This document shows, piece by piece, positions 15,702 to 24,029 of a stretch of DNA of 64,000 nt. The stretch spans positions 24,628 to 88,627 of the forward strand of contig DATJLS010000068.1 in NCBI GenBank assembly GCA_035509315.1, in the 5' to 3' direction. A program made the translations under genes and the position numbers. The notes beneath the pieces were generated by a model. The model worked only from the letters and a program-made list of their open reading frames with translations. It had not been told where the DNA came from and did not search any database. Numbering within the stretch: the stretch's first letter is position 1; each line of letters starts with the position of its first letter. This DNA is from JAKAWQ01 sp035509315 (GTDB lineage Bacteria > Pseudomonadota > Alphaproteobacteria > Acetobacterales > Acetobacteraceae).

Positions 15702-16571
15702 ATGCTCGATCCCCAGCTGCTGCGCAGCTTTCTCGCCGTCGCGCGTGCCGGCAGCTTCAGCGCCGCGGCGCGCGGGCTCGGGCTCGGCCAGCCCGCGATC
15801 AGCCAGCATGTGCGCCGTCTCGAGCAGCATCTCGGCCGGCGGCTTTTCGTGCGAGACACGCATTCGGTCCGCCCCACACCGGAAGGCGAGGCGATGGTCG
15901 CCTTCGCCGAGAGCATCCTCGCGGCGGGCGAGCGCGCCGAACGCTATTTCGCGGGCGCGCGGCTGCGCGGCCGGTTGCGCTTCGGCACCTCCGAGGATTT
16001 CGTCTTCTCACGCCTGCCGGATGTGCTTCGCGATTTCATTCGCCTCCATCCGCTCGTCGATCTCGAGCTGACGGTGGGGCTGAGCGGCTGGCTCAATGAG
16101 CGGCTCGACGAGGGCGAGGTCGATCTGGTGCTGGCGAAGCGTCCCGAGGGCGATGAACGCGGCCAGCTTGTCTGGCGCGACCGGCTGGTCTGGGTCGGCG
16201 CGCCGGGCATCGAGATCGACGCGGCGAGACCCGTTCCCCTGATCCTCTATCCGCCGCCCAGCATCACCCGCGCGCAGGTCCTGCGCGCGCTCGAGCGCGC
16301 CGGGCGTGCCTGGCAAGTCACTTGCACCAGCGGGAGCCTCACCGGCCTACGCGCCGCCGCGCTCGCCGGCCTCGGCGTGCTCGCGCTGGCCCGCGGCCTC
16401 ATCCCGCACGGGCTGGTGGCGCTGCCCTCCGATATGCTGCCGCCGCTCGGCGAGATCGCATTCGTGCTGCGCGCCGCCGGCGGCACCCTGCGCCCACCGG
16501 CACGCCAGCTCGCCGATGCCATCCTCGCCCACGGCGAGCGTTTGCTGCTCGGGAGCGAGGCGGGGGATTGA
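15702..16571 (+). CDS. LysR-family transcriptional regulator
   Basis: 289 residues. The helix-turn-helix occupies about 1-60 (GSFSAAARGLGLGQPAISQHV), followed by a periplasmic-binding-like effector domain. An EGEVDLVLAKRPEGDERG segment fits the HdfR/YeiE-like part of the family. The gene is divergent from the SBF-like transporter, which it probably controls. It ends 39 bases before the convergent DUF4336 gene. Confidence 0.9.
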   Translation: MLDPQLLRSFLAVARAGSFSAAARGLGLGQPAISQHVRRLEQHLGRRLFVRDTHSVRPTPEGEAMVAFAESILAAGERAERYFAGARLRGRLRFGTSEDFVFSRLPDVLRDFIRLHPLVDLELTVGLSGWLNERLDEGEVDLVLAKRPEGDERGQLVWRDRLVWVGAPGIEIDAARPVPLILYPPPSITRAQVLRALERAGRAWQVTCTSGSLTGLRAAALAGLGVLALARGLIPHGLVALPSDMLPPLGEIAFVLRAAGGTLRPPARQLADAILAHGERLLLGSEAGD

Positions 16572-16610
16572 GGCGTGCGCGGGCCACAGGCTGAAAGCAA
16601 TCGGAGCGAT

Positions 16611-17348
16611 TCACGCACCCCCGGCTGCCGCGCCTTGGGATCGGTCATGGCTCAGCAGCCAAGCGAAGGCGCCGATCACGAACGCCTTGCCGTTCGTCGC
16701 AGCCGGCTCGCCATGGGCAATCAGGACGCGTTCGATCGGCCAGGCGAGAATGCGATCGAGCGAATCTCGCGCGGCACGGCGACGGATGAAGCTCGCGCGC
16801 CAGTCTCTCGGCGCGCCCGGATGGGGTGCCACGATGCCACCCAGACGCGCGAAAGCGCCCCGCCAGCCCTTGAACCAATCGCCCGGAAGATTTTCGATCA
16901 GATCCGCGAAGATGACAGTGCGGCTCTCATGATGGAAAAACACGGCCTCCGTCATCGCAAAGCTTCCCTTCATCAATACCTGATCGATATCCGCCTTCCA
17001 TTCCGGATCCGGCCCATCAGCCAGATCGGCATCGAAGGAAAGATCCTTCCGCCGCCTGCGCAAGCCGGGAGAGGCGCAGAGCCGCGCCTCCGGATAGGCG
17101 AGCTTCCATTCCCTGAGAAACAGATGATGCAGCAGGTTTGGCGAGACGAGGAAGCGGACCGGCCCCAGCCCATCGATTTCCTGCGCAAGCGCGGGGGAAA
17201 GCGCAATAGGCGACCATACGAAAAGACACCCGTCCGACAGCCTGATCACCGCCATGCGCGTGGGATAGCGAAAGCCACCGAAGAAGGGTACCACCGGTCC
17301 TTCGCAAATCCAAAGGTTGGGCCCAAACAGGACCAGCCGCGGATCCAT
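16611..17348 (-). CDS. DUF4336 protein (metallo-beta-lactamase-like fold)
   Basis: 245 residues. The N-terminal pattern (LWICEGPVVPFFGGFRYPTR, then MAVIRL, then LFVWSPIALS) and VRFLVSPNLLHHLFL, FADLIEN and the late ERVLIAHGEP fit DUF4336, a group distantly related to metallo-beta-lactamase hydrolases. HH at about 94-95, D149 and a late His could hold metal, but the classic HxHxDH motif is not intact. Function unknown. It is 107 bases downstream of the PNPOx-like gene on the same strand. Confidence 0.7.
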   Translation of the reverse strand: MDPRLVLFGPNLWICEGPVVPFFGGFRYPTRMAVIRLSDGCLFVWSPIALSPALAQEIDGLGPVRFLVSPNLLHHLFLREWKLAYPEARLCASPGLRRRRKDLSFDADLADGPDPEWKADIDQVLMKGSFAMTEAVFFHHESRTVIFADLIENLPGDWFKGWRGAFARLGGIVAPHPGAPRDWRASFIRRRAARDSLDRILAWPIERVLIAHGEPAATNGKAFVIGAFAWLLSHDRSQGAAAGGA

Positions 17349-17455
17349 CGGCGGGGCCTCCAGTTTTCTCCCGCAATCGATTCCATTTCTACTTCATTCC
17401 CGCTTCATTTCCACTGGGCATTCCGCAAGCTGAGCCGCGCTTTGTCGCCCGCGCC

Positions 17456-18082
17456 CTATCCGCCGATCGTCTTCAGCCTCTCGCGCAAAACCTGGTTCTC
17501 CGCCTCGAGCGCGGCGAGACGCGCCCGCATGGGCTGAATGGCCGCTTCGATCTCGGCCTCGGTAAAGCGCGGCGTGACATGAAGCGGGCAGTTCCAATCG
17601 AACGCCTCGACATGCAGCAGGAACGCCCTTTCGGGCCTTGCCCGATAGCCCGGCAGCGACAGCCTCTCCGCAAGCTCGGGCTCGGTCGCGAGATCCTTGG
17701 TCTCCACACGCGCGTAGATCTTGAGCCGCGCGCGATGCGGATAGTCCATCAGGATCAATGCGGCGCGGTCATTGGCGGAGAGATTGCCGAGGCTGATATA
17801 TTGCCGATTGCCACGGAAATCCGCGAATGCGAGGGTCCTTTCGTCGAGCACCTTGAGAAAGCCGGGCGGCCCGCCGCGATGCTGCACATAGGGCCAGCCT
17901 GTTTCCGACACGCTCGCCATGTAGAAGCTGTCGCGTGTGGCGATGAATTCCTTCTCATCCGGGGTCAGCCCGCCGAACGAACGATCGGCGTCCAGCCGCT
18001 CCCACTTCCCCCGGCTGCCATTGGCGATCTGTGCCGCGATGACACTGGGAGTCGATGCGATATCAAGAAAATCATAGGACAT
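17456..18082 (-). CDS. Pyridoxamine 5'-phosphate oxidase-like FMN-binding protein
   Basis: 208 residues from the ATG at 18082, with GGAGGG a few bases upstream; an in-frame ATG six codons earlier would bury that ribosome site. The split-barrel flavin fold is seen in FYMASVSETGWPYVQHRGG (about 53-71), FADFRGNRQYISLGNL and RLKIYARVE. The C-terminal 30 residues are a short coiled coil (RLAALEAENQVLRERL). Members act as flavin-dependent oxidoreductases or protect against electrophiles; the substrate is unknown. Confidence 0.85.
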   Translation of the reverse strand: MSYDFLDIASTPSVIAAQIANGSRGKWERLDADRSFGGLTPDEKEFIATRDSFYMASVSETGWPYVQHRGGPPGFLKVLDERTLAFADFRGNRQYISLGNLSANDRAALILMDYPHRARLKIYARVETKDLATEPELAERLSLPGYRARPERAFLLHVEAFDWNCPLHVTPRFTEAEIEAAIQPMRARLAALEAENQVLRERLKTIGG

Positions 18083-18126
18083 GGCGGTCCCTCCGGACAT
18101 TCGTCAGCCGGCGGTGCCATCCCGCT

Positions 18127-18156
18127 CCCGGTCTTTGTTTTCCCGGTCTTTGTTTT
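18127..18156. repeat. 15-bp tandem duplication
   Basis: CCCGGTCTTTGTTTT occurs twice in a row (18127-18141, 18142-18156) in the leader of the PNPOx-like gene. Confidence 0.85.
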
Positions 18157-18234
18157 CATGGCCCACCTCTCCCCTTCGTTCGTCGCGAGGAGCAGCAGAC
18201 GAAGGCGCGGGACGCCGCCGGCTGACGATGGAAT

Positions 18235-18780
18235 TCAAGCCCGATCCGCGACGCGAACGACCGGGAAATCGATATCGGTCTCGGCTACGTTGTTGACGAA
18301 GTTGGTCAGCACATTCTCCGCGACGACGGCAACGATCTCGACAATCTGGGCATCGGAATATCCCGCCTTCTTCACGGCTTCGATATCGGCATCACCGACC
18401 TTGCCGCGCGTCTCTGCAACCCTGACCGCGAAGTGAACGGCCGCATTGGCCTTGGGGTCGGACGAGCCGCCGTCACGATTCAGGGCGACCTCCCCCCGAT
18501 CGATCTTGGCAAGGTTCAGACCGAGATAAGTGTGCGCCGAGAGGCAATAATCGCAGCCATTGGCCTGCGCGACCGCAATCGCGATGCGCTCGCGCGTCTT
18601 GAGGTCCAGTGCCTTGGTCAGCGCGCCGTTGAGGCCGATGAACCCCTGCAACGCCGCAGGGCTCAGCGACACGAGCCGGAACAGGTTGGGCACGACGCCG
18701 AGCTGCTTGTTGACGGCCTCCAGCAATGGTTGTGATGCGGTGGGCGCGGCCTCGCGCGTGGGAATGGCGATCCGGGACAT
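18235..18780 (-). CDS. AhpD/carboxymuconolactone decarboxylase-like protein
   Basis: 181 residues from the ATG at 18780, preceded by AAGGAGAG. The AhpD-type active site is present: C76 and C79 in CDYC, with H83 following. These all-helical proteins act as thiol peroxidases or as alkylhydroperoxidase partners. LKTRERIAIAVAQANGC is the family signature around the first cysteine. The LysR gene at 18901 is divergent across 120 bases, so peroxide- or electrophile-responsive control is a plausible inference. The PNPOx-like gene downstream may belong to the same response. Confidence 0.88.
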   Translation of the reverse strand: MSRIAIPTREAAPTASQPLLEAVNKQLGVVPNLFRLVSLSPAALQGFIGLNGALTKALDLKTRERIAIAVAQANGCDYCLSAHTYLGLNLAKIDRGEVALNRDGGSSDPKANAAVHFAVRVAETRGKVGDADIEAVKKAGYSDAQIVEIVAVVAENVLTNFVNNVAETDIDFPVVRVADRA

Positions 18781-18845
18781 TGGCGCTCTCCTTCGACTTC
18801 CGACGGCCATGGCGCCGCCGCCCTGCCACATACCCAGTTACGAAT

Positions 18846-18859
18846 CTGATGATAATCAG
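18846..18859. promoter_or_regulatory. Candidate LysR operator in divergent promoter
   Basis: A perfect dyad CTGAT-GATA-ATCAG lies between the AhpD-like gene and the LysR gene, in an AT-rich block that continues to 18898 (GACATTACATTATTGCC). Confidence 0.5.
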
Positions 18860-18900
18860 CGGAATTGACATTACATTATTGCCGAAATTGAAATAGCGGG

Positions 18901-19839
18901 ATGGATCGCCTGGATGCCATGCGGGCTTTCGCCGCCGTCGCCGATCTTGGCAGCTTCGCCGAGGCGGCGCGACGGCTGCGCCTCTCCCCGGCCGCGGTGA
19001 CGCGCGCGGTCGCGCTGCTGGAGGATCAGCTCGGCCTGATGCTGCTCAACCGCACGACCCGCTCCCTCAAGCTCACCGAGCGGGGCGTGCTCTATCTCGA
19101 GGCATGCAAGGGAATCCTGAGCGATGTCGAGGAAGCCGGTCGCAGGGTCAGGGGCGAGAATGCCGCGCCACGCGGCATGATGGTGCTGGCAGCGCCCGTC
19201 TTTTTCGGGCGGCTGCATGTGCTGCCCGTGGTGACGCGAATGCTGGATGAGCATCGTGAACTCTCGATCCGGCTGATGCTGTCGGACCGCCTGGTGCATC
19301 TGGTCGAAGAAGGAATCGACGCTGCGGTGCGCATCGGCGAACTTGCCGACAGCACACTGGTGGCCCTCAAAGTCGGCGAGGTGCGGCGTGTGGTGGTGGC
19401 GGGTCCGGATTATCTCGCCGCCCGCGACGCGCCGGCAACCCCGGCCGCGCTCGCCGGCCATGACCTCATCGCCTTCGAAGGCGTCGACGCCACGGATGAC
19501 TGGCGCTTCGGGCAGAACGAAAGAACCAGCGTGCGGATCGAACCCCGCCTCACCGTCAACACCGCGGACGCCGCCATCACGGCGGCGGAAGCCGGCCTCG
19601 GAATCACCCGCGCGCTCTCCTACCAGGTGGATGCAGCCCTGCGGGCAGGCCGTCTCTGCGAACTGCTCGTGCCGTTTGTCCCGCCCCCGATGCCGGTGAA
19701 CATCGTCTATCCGCAGCACCGCCAGGGCTCAGCCAATGTGGCCGCGTTCGTCACATCCGCGCGCGCGCATTTTCGCAAGCTCCCGATGATCGGCGTCGCC
19801 TCTCGAAGGGCTCGGCCTCAAAACGCTGCGCCGAAATAG
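18901..19839 (+). CDS. LysR-family transcriptional regulator (C-terminus possibly altered)
   Basis: 312 residues. The helix-turn-helix is at about 1-60 (GSFAEAARRLRLSPAAVTRAV), followed by a CrgA-like effector domain with EEGIDAAVRIGELAD. It probably controls the divergent AhpD-like gene. The last seven codons overlap, on the opposite strand, the 3' end of a relic of livF (19818-19839), so its native stop may have been lost when that fragment arrived. The terminal RRARPQNAAPK is unlike a normal LysR ending. Confidence 0.88.
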   Translation: MDRLDAMRAFAAVADLGSFAEAARRLRLSPAAVTRAVALLEDQLGLMLLNRTTRSLKLTERGVLYLEACKGILSDVEEAGRRVRGENAAPRGMMVLAAPVFFGRLHVLPVVTRMLDEHRELSIRLMLSDRLVHLVEEGIDAAVRIGELADSTLVALKVGEVRRVVVAGPDYLAARDAPATPAALAGHDLIAFEGVDATDDWRFGQNERTSVRIEPRLTVNTADAAITAAEAGLGITRALSYQVDAALRAGRLCELLVPFVPPPMPVNIVYPQHRQGSANVAAFVTSARAHFRKLPMIGVASRRARPQNAAPK

Positions 19840-19920
19840 GCCCGATGCAGATCCGGAGTCTCCGCGATCTCGCGCGCCGTGTCCGAAAGCAATCTCGCCC
19901 GGTCGGTCATCTCCCGCGCC
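19818..19920 (-). pseudogene. Relic of a livF-type ATPase, C-terminal end only
   Basis: Read leftward and ending at a TGA at 19818, this stretch encodes TAREIAETPDLHRAYFGAAF. The intact livF of this window ends TAREIAENPDLHRAYLGAAL. The similarity continues upstream for some ten residues (DRARLLSD) and then disappears. It is too short to function and overlaps the end of the LysR gene. A second branched-chain-type importer may once have stood here, or a fragment of the nearby livF was copied. Confidence 0.8.
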
Positions 19921-20092
19921 AGCGATGGAGCCGCCGAAGGAGGACCCCCGGCGGGCCGGATCGACAACTCCGCCCGTTCCGCAGGGGCTGGCAGAGCGCC
20001 ATTCCGCCACGCCGTCCGGCAAGGTTACATCCGCTACAGGTGAAACTCTTATCAGTCTTTCCTCCGAAAGAAGGCGACGTATTCTGCCGAAC

Positions 20093-20560
20093 ATGAAATG
20101 CGTGTCGGGCACAAAATGGCTATGCTCGCTAGCGCTCCTGTTTTTGCCGAGCGTCCCTGTCTTCGCATCCGATGCGGGAGACGCGTTTGCCCGCGTGCAA
20201 GCAACGGTCGATGCTTTCGACCAGGGAAAGGACATCTCCGTCGTCACGCGATTTTTCCAATCGTCGGTGACGATCGTCGATGACACGCCGCCCTTCCTCT
20301 TCCGCGGTCCAACCGCCGTGAAGGACTGGGAGAAGGCGTACGCAGAGAGCGAAGGACAAGACCCCAGGAAGGCTTTCTTGAATCTGCTTCCGCCAACGGC
20401 CGTGGAGGTCCAGGGGAAGGAAGCCTATGTGGCCGTTCCGGCGAATTGGAAAGATGCTTCGGGCGGACAGAACTCCGTGTCGCACGGTGTCATCACCGTG
20501 GTGCTGGACAAGGAAGGCCCCGATTGGCGTATCGCCTCCTGGATCTGGACTCCCCGCTAG
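20093..20560 (+). CDS. Secreted SnoaL/NTF2-like protein
   Basis: 155 residues from the ATG at 20093. A Sec signal spans about 1-25 (LCSLALLFLPSVPVFA) with likely cleavage before SDAG. The mature part looks like an NTF2/SnoaL cone: AFARVQATVDAFDQGKD, FFQSSVTIVDD, FLFRGPTAVKDWEKAY, and a C-terminal strand DWRIASWIWTPR. These domains serve as small-molecule binding or isomerase folds. The function here is unknown. Confidence 0.75.
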   Translation: MKCVSGTKWLCSLALLFLPSVPVFASDAGDAFARVQATVDAFDQGKDISVVTRFFQSSVTIVDDTPPFLFRGPTAVKDWEKAYAESEGQDPRKAFLNLLPPTAVEVQGKEAYVAVPANWKDASGGQNSVSHGVITVVLDKEGPDWRIASWIWTPR

Positions 20561-20660
20561 AGCAGATCGCGATCAGATGGAATCGGCTGATCGCGTGAAG
20601 ATGCTCGCAAAACAAACACATAGAGCGGATTGCGTGAGCGCCGGCGATCTCATCTCGCTC
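20561..20660. repeat. Dispersed palindromic intergenic element
   Basis: Starts AGAGCAGATCGCGATCAG, continues with GGAATCGGCTGATCGCGTGA, an AAAACAAACAC stretch, then AGAGCGGATTGCGTGAGC. The AGAGC...GATC...GCGTGA pattern, with an A-rich middle, resembles widespread intergenic repeats of Hyphomicrobiales genomes. It abuts the stop of the SnoaL-like gene and may serve as its terminator. Confidence 0.55.
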
Positions 20661-20714
20661 TGGAGCCGATCACGATCGCACGGGATCGGTAGATCGACTC
20701 TTTCTTGCTTGGCA

Positions 20715-21437
20715 TCAGAGCGCCGCACCCAGATAGGCCCGATGCAGATCCGGATTCTCCGCGATCTCGCGCGCCGTGCCCGAGAGCACCGTCCGTCCCG
20801 TCTGCAAAACGGTCGCCCGGCCCGCGATCTCGAGCGCGAGCTCCATCGATTGCTCGGCGATCAGCAGCGTGAGTCCCGCCGCGCTGAGCCGCCCCAGCGT
20901 CTCGTACATCCCATCCACCACCGCCGGCGCGAGGCCAAGGCTCGGCTCATCGAGCATCAGGAGCTTCGGATCGCTCATCAGAGCGCGCCCCACCGCGAGC
21001 ATCTGCCGCTCGCCTCCCGAAAGCGTCCCGGCGCTTTGCCGCCGCCGCTCGGCAAGCCGTGGGAAGAGAGAAAAGACGCGCTCGAGCAAAGGTGCGAACC
21101 GTGCCCGCTCTGCGAGCGCGGTGGCACCCAGCCGCAGATTCTGCTCCACCGTCTGCTGCACGAAAAGCCGCCAGCCCTCGGGGGCCAGCGCGATCCCCCG
21201 CGCCACGATCTCGTGCGCGGGCAAACCGTCGATCCGTTCGCCCCGCCAGGTGACCGTTCCATCGGCCGGCCGCACCAGCCCCGCGAGCGCGTTGAGCGTC
21301 GTCGTCTTGCCGGCGCCGTTCGCGCCGAGCAGCGCCACCACCGCGCCCTCTTCCACCTCGAACGAAACCTCCGCGACACCGACGAGATCGCCATAGCGCA
21401 CGGCGAGATTCGAGACGCGGAGCAGGGTTTCGCTCAT
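20715..21437 (-). CDS. livF: Branched-chain-type ABC transporter ATPase LivF
   Basis: 240 residues, usual for LivF. Walker A is GANGAGKTT at about 38-46, the signature LSGGERQ near 139-145, and Walker B LLMLDEPSLGL near 159-169, with LivF-specific VALAPEGWRLF-like text (IALAPEGWRLF) at the Q-loop. It powers uptake by the LivHM permease. It overlaps livG by 4 bases and is the last gene of the livK-H-M-G-F operon. Substrate class follows the binding protein. Confidence 0.93.
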   Translation of the reverse strand: MSETLLRVSNLAVRYGDLVGVAEVSFEVEEGAVVALLGANGAGKTTTLNALAGLVRPADGTVTWRGERIDGLPAHEIVARGIALAPEGWRLFVQQTVEQNLRLGATALAERARFAPLLERVFSLFPRLAERRRQSAGTLSGGERQMLAVGRALMSDPKLLMLDEPSLGLAPAVVDGMYETLGRLSAAGLTLLIAEQSMELALEIAGRATVLQTGRTVLSGTAREIAENPDLHRAYLGAAL

Positions 21438-22186
21438 GGCGCGTGGCTCTCCCCGCGGCTCTTGGGGCGGCCTTGGGCCCGCCGGCCGAGATAGGCCTCG
21501 ATCACCGCCGGATCACGGGTGACGTCGGCTGGCGCTCCCTCGGCGATCACCCGGCCCTGGTTGAACACCAGCACGCGCCGGGAGAGACGGTGGATCACCT
21601 CCATGATGTGCTCGACCACGACAATCGTGATGCCGCGCGCATGAATGCGCTCCACCAGCGCGATCGCTCCCTCCATCTCCACCGAGGTCAGTCCGGCCAG
21701 CGCCTCGTCGAGCAGAAGCAGGATCGGCTCGGTCGCCAGCGCCCGCGCGATGCCGAGCCGCTTGCGCCCCGCCGTGCCGAGCGCAGTCGCCCGCATTTCC
21801 GCCTGCGCCGCGAGCCCGGTGAATTCCAGCACCTCGTCCGCCTTTTCCTCCGCCCGCCGCCGTGCCGGATGGCGCAGGAACGCGCCCACCATCACGTTCT
21901 CGCGCACGCTCATCCCCTCGAACACGACCGGCACCTGAAAGGTGCGCGCGAGCCCAAGCCGTGTGTGCGCGGCGGAGGAAAGCGAGGTCACATCCTCCCC
22001 GCGGAACCGGATTGTTCCCTGCGTCGGCCGCGCCTCACCCGCCAGGCAGTTGAAGAATGTGCTCTTCCCGGCCCCATTCGGCCCGATCAGCCCGATCAGC
22101 TCATTCTCGGCGAGCGTGAGGTCCGCCCCGTCCACCGCGCGGAAGCTCCCGAACATCTTGACGATGCCGCGCGCCTCAAGCAGCAC
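21434..22186 (-). CDS. livG: Branched-chain-type ABC transporter ATPase LivG
   Basis: 250 residues. Walker A is GPNGAGKST at about 34-42. The signature region reads LGTAGRKRLGIARAL, where LGTAGR takes the place of the usual LSxGxQ, a common LivG variant. Walker B is ILLLLDEALAGLT. LivG pairs with LivF as the nucleotide-binding heterodimer. It overlaps livM by 11 bases and livF by 4, consistent with one operon. Confidence 0.93.
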   Translation of the reverse strand: MLLEARGIVKMFGSFRAVDGADLTLAENELIGLIGPNGAGKSTFFNCLAGEARPTQGTIRFRGEDVTSLSSAAHTRLGLARTFQVPVVFEGMSVRENVMVGAFLRHPARRRAEEKADEVLEFTGLAAQAEMRATALGTAGRKRLGIARALATEPILLLLDEALAGLTSVEMEGAIALVERIHARGITIVVVEHIMEVIHRLSRRVLVFNQGRVIAEGAPADVTRDPAVIEAYLGRRAQGRPKSRGESHAP

Positions 22187-23141
22187 GCTCGGTCTTCCTC
22201 GCCGCGATCCGCGGCACGAATTGCGCGAGCCCGCCCGGGCTGAAGCGGGCGATCAGCATGATGATCACGCCGTAGGCGACGTAGGCCGCGCCCGTCCCTC
22301 CGCCGCCGAGCATCGCGTTCGTCGTCTCCTCGAGGGGGACGAGAATGATCGCGCCCACGAGTGGGCCGAACAACGTCCCCGCGCCGCCGAGCGCCGCCAT
22401 CACCACCATGTTCACCGAGACGAGAATCCCGAACCCGCTGTCCGGATCGATGAAGCCGATCATCACCGCATAGAGCGAGCCCGCGAGCGCGGTGAAGGCC
22501 CCCGAGATGAAGAGCGCATAGAGCTTGTAGCGCCGGACCGGCACGCCGAGACTCTCCGCCGCCGGCTCGCCGGAGCCGATCGCGCGCAGATAGAACCCCA
22601 TCCGGCTTCGCTCCATCCGCCAGGTGAGGATGAGCAGAGCCGCGAGCACGACAAGAAAGATCGCGTAATAGGGAAGCGGGCTGCGGAACAGGAGATCGGC
22701 CGGCGAGCGCGGCGTCGCCGGCCCCATCAACCCGATCGCGCCGCCCACATAGCCCCAATTGGTGACGAGCAGCTCGGCCAGTGCCGCGATCGCGATCGTC
22801 GCCATCGAGAAATAATGCCCACGCAACCGGAAGCTCGGCAGCCCGACGATCGCCGAGAGAACGAAGCTCGCAAGAATGCCGAGCGGCGCGCCGGCGATCG
22901 GCGGCAGGCCGAGCTTGGTGAAGGCGAGCAGCGCCGCGTACCCGCCGATGCCGAAATAGACCGAATGCCCGAATGAAACCTGGCCCGCATAGCCGCCGAT
23001 CACGTTCCAGGCCGAAGCCGAGATCGCCGCCAGGACCACCAGGGCCGCGATGCGCTGATAGAACGCATCCTGCGTCAGCACGGGCGCGATCGCGAGCAGG
23101 AGCGCGATGGCAATCAACGCCCGGCGCAGAGAAAACCTCAT
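22176..23141 (-). CDS. livM: Branched-chain-type ABC permease LivM
   Basis: 321 residues from the ATG at 23141, which overlaps the livH stop by 4 bases; an upstream in-frame start would run deep into livH. About eight to nine membrane helices. The family block GGYAGQVSFGHSVYFGIGGYAA (near residues 47-68, split here by family convention) and the EAA-like loop around SLGVPVRRYKLYALFISGA mark it as LivM. It forms the channel with LivH. Confidence 0.92.
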   Translation of the reverse strand: MRFSLRRALIAIALLLAIAPVLTQDAFYQRIAALVVLAAISASAWNVIGGYAGQVSFGHSVYFGIGGYAALLAFTKLGLPPIAGAPLGILASFVLSAIVGLPSFRLRGHYFSMATIAIAALAELLVTNWGYVGGAIGLMGPATPRSPADLLFRSPLPYYAIFLVVLAALLILTWRMERSRMGFYLRAIGSGEPAAESLGVPVRRYKLYALFISGAFTALAGSLYAVMIGFIDPDSGFGILVSVNMVVMAALGGAGTLFGPLVGAIILVPLEETTNAMLGGGGTGAAYVAYGVIIMLIARFSPGGLAQFVPRIAARKTERAA

Positions 23142-23995
23142 GCCCGGCCCAGGAGACCCTGCGGCCGCACCCAGAGCAGCACGACGAAGAGCGCGAACAC
23201 AATCACATCCTTGGTCGCCGGACCGAGCCAATAGGCGGAGAAGGATTCGATCACGCCGATCAGGAGCCCCGCGATCAGCGCCCCCGGCACGCTGCCGAAC
23301 CCGCCGAGACAGACCGTGACGAAGGCGAGCAGGGTGAAGGCATTGCCGACCTCCGGCGAGACATAGAAGAAGAGCGCGATCAGCCCGCCCGCGACCCCCG
23401 TCGCCGCCGCGCCCAGCCCCCAGGCCAGCGCCTGCATCCGCTCGGCGCGGATGCCGACCAAGGCCGCCGCCACCCGGTCCTCCGAAACGGCGAGCATCCG
23501 GCTGCCGAGATCCGTTCGCGTCAGCAGCAGATGCATCCCGAGCGTCAGCACGAGCGCCATTCCGCCCGCGAGCAGGTGCGAGGCCGAGAGCCGGATCCCG
23601 CCAAGCTGATAGACGCCGCCGACGAGGTTGTCAGGCAGCGAGACGAAATTCGCCGAGAAGGCCCAAAGCGCCGCATAGCGCAGGAAGAGCGCCAGCCCGA
23701 AGGTCGAGAGGATCTGCGCCAGCATCGGCCCGCGCATCACATGCCGCACGAGCGCGACATAGACGAGGACGCCGAGGCAAAAGAGAGCCACCGCCGCCAG
23801 CGGCACGAAGAAGATCGGCCCGATCTTGAGCAGGGTGAAAGCGAAGAACGCCACGTACATCGCCAGCATGACGAAATCGCCATGAGCGAAATTGATGACA
23901 TTCATCATCCCCCAGATCAGCGTGAGCCCGGAAGAGAAGAGCGCGTAGACCGCGCCGAGCAGAAGCCCGTCCGCCGCGAGCTGAAGCAGGATCAT
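23138..23995 (-). CDS. livH: Branched-chain-type ABC permease LivH
   Basis: 285 residues with eight or so membrane helices. The N-terminal LLLGAVYALFSSGLTLIWGM followed by NVINFAHGDFVMLAMY is diagnostic for LivH, and AWGLGAAATGVAGGLIALFF is the conserved cytoplasmic loop and following helix. It is 34 bases downstream of the binding-protein gene and overlaps livM. Confidence 0.93.
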   Translation of the reverse strand: MILLQLAADGLLLGAVYALFSSGLTLIWGMMNVINFAHGDFVMLAMYVAFFAFTLLKIGPIFFVPLAAVALFCLGVLVYVALVRHVMRGPMLAQILSTFGLALFLRYAALWAFSANFVSLPDNLVGGVYQLGGIRLSASHLLAGGMALVLTLGMHLLLTRTDLGSRMLAVSEDRVAAALVGIRAERMQALAWGLGAAATGVAGGLIALFFYVSPEVGNAFTLLAFVTVCLGGFGSVPGALIAGLLIGVIESFSAYWLGPATKDVIVFALFVVLLWVRPQGLLGRA

Positions 23996-24029
23996 GCCGG
24001 AAGGTCGTCGCTCGCGGCTCGCGAGCGCG

